This document shows, in pieces, positions 6,221-6,415 of a stretch of DNA of 6,415 bases (positions are counted from its first letter, which is position 1; each line of letters opens with the position of its first letter). The stretch spans positions 1 through 6,415 of the forward strand of contig JALHEL010000106.1 in the NCBI GenBank assembly GCA_022837205.1, read 5' to 3'. This stretch comes from Leptolinea sp. Its GTDB lineage: Bacteria > Chloroflexota > Anaerolineae > Anaerolineales > Anaerolineaceae. The position numbers and the translations under genes were made by a program. The notes beneath the pieces are model-generated. The model saw only the letters and a program-made list of their open reading frames with translations. It searched no databases and was not told the DNA's origin.

Positions 6221-6273
6221 TATACAATCCAAGCAGTCAGGATCGAGCTGCTTCGTATACAATCTCCAGTCAG
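6221..6273 (-). repeat. duplicated control-region motif
   Basis: Two direct copies read, on the minus strand, CTGACTG-n-GATTGTATA: 6273-6256 with a 2-nt gap between the blocks and 6240-6221 with a 4-nt gap. The 16 block bases are identical in both copies. They lie 34-86 bases before the start codon of the secreted-protein gene. Each copy ends in a TATA-containing, -10-like sequence (TATACG, TATAAC). They may be tandem regulator sites or duplicated promoters. Confidence 0.6.
6231..6253 (-). repeat. inverted repeat, 6-11-6, proximal
   Basis: AAGCAG (6231-6236) and CTGCTT (6248-6253) are complementary and separated by 11 bases. It overlaps the proximal copy of the duplicated control motif. It could be an operator half-site pair or an mRNA hairpin. 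Confidence 0.4.
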
Positions 6274-6293
6274 CTTCTATTCAAAATAAGCTG
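6271..6293 (-). repeat. inverted repeat, 6-11-6, distal
   Basis: CAGCTT (6271-6276) and AAGCTG (6288-6293) are complementary and separated by 11 bases, the same geometry as the proximal inverted repeat 40 bases away. No T run follows, so it is not a terminator for the gene to the right. Confidence 0.4.
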
Positions 6294-6338
6294 ATTGCCT
6301 TCGTAGAATAATGGTGCAAGAAACGAACCAAATTGATA

Positions 6339-6415
6339 TCAGGATTGTAAAGGCTTCGCTTTTTCAATATTCAGATAACATAAAATGCCGATAACAATGA
6401 AACCGAATCCCCCGA
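6339..6415 (-). CDS. C-terminal end of a probable membrane protein (partial)
   Basis: One minus-strand frame is open from the window edge to a TGA at 6339-6341. It gives 24 residues: a glycine-flanked hydrophobic stretch (GGFGFIVIGILCYL) and then a short charged tail (NIEKAKPLQS). This looks like a last transmembrane helix with its end in the cytoplasm. The other two minus-strand frames close within 17 codons and look less protein-like. The piece is too short to name a family, and an open frame of this size can occur by chance. No clear terminator follows the stop, so some transcription could run on into the secreted-protein gene. Confidence 0.35.
   Translation of the reverse strand, partial: GGFGFIVIGILCYLNIEKAKPLQS

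Noticed and set aside
6188..6262. Longer start for the secreted protein at 6262
   Set aside because: It would place 25 residues with two Cys before a clean signal peptide, has no ribosome binding site, and would run coding sequence through the duplicated control region.
6312..6395. 27-codon plus-strand frame beginning at an ATG
   Set aside because: No ribosome binding site, no recognisable composition, and it overlaps the more plausible minus-strand membrane-protein tail.

Overview
The window looks like a stretch of a Chloroflexota chromosome, most likely class Anaerolineae. I base this on recalled family features, not on a search. The secreted protein at 5213-6187 is built from the 'FPANQ-F-V-MG ... 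IP-L-G ... YNYFWN' domain that recurs in Anaerolineae exported proteins. The M16 peptidase carries the 'WYRVGSRNE ... GISHWVEHM' wording that I associate with Chloroflexota. Every supported gene lies on the minus strand, so the map reads from right to left. I see no tRNA, rRNA, CRISPR array, insertion sequence or sign of recent transfer.

Right end (6415 to 5140): the tail of a probable membrane protein (stop at 6339) is followed by a control region with a duplicated 16-nt sequence motif and two equal-geometry inverted repeats. Next comes a secreted two-domain protein with an unusual His/Cys-rich insertion, closed by a strong hairpin terminator.

Centre (5065 to 2116): a tight operon holds a catalytic M16 metallopeptidase, its non-catalytic M16 partner and acpS (holo-ACP synthase). 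Each junction is a 4-base ATGA overlap, so the three are probably translationally coupled. The two M16 subunits should form one cytoplasmic heterodimeric protease: the first supplies the zinc site and the second supplies the Arg/Tyr substrate-contact pair. AcpS adds the phosphopantetheine arm to acyl carrier protein and has no obvious functional link to the protease.

Left centre (2066 to 368): a calcineurin-like phosphoesterase and then a lipoprotein with beta-propeller-like repeats. Each follows a 49-base gap, lacks a Shine-Dalgarno sequence and has a -10-like hexamer exactly 6 nt before its ATG, which suggests leaderless transcripts.

Left end (367 to 1): no long gene. It does hold a compact transcription unit of about 110 nt with its own promoter, two predicted stem-loops and a strong intrinsic terminator. 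I cannot match it to a known RNA family. It is either a small RNA, a riboswitch or attenuator for a gene beyond the window, or an 18-codon micro-gene. This unit and the metal-ligand-rich insertion in the secreted protein are the two most promising unexplained items.
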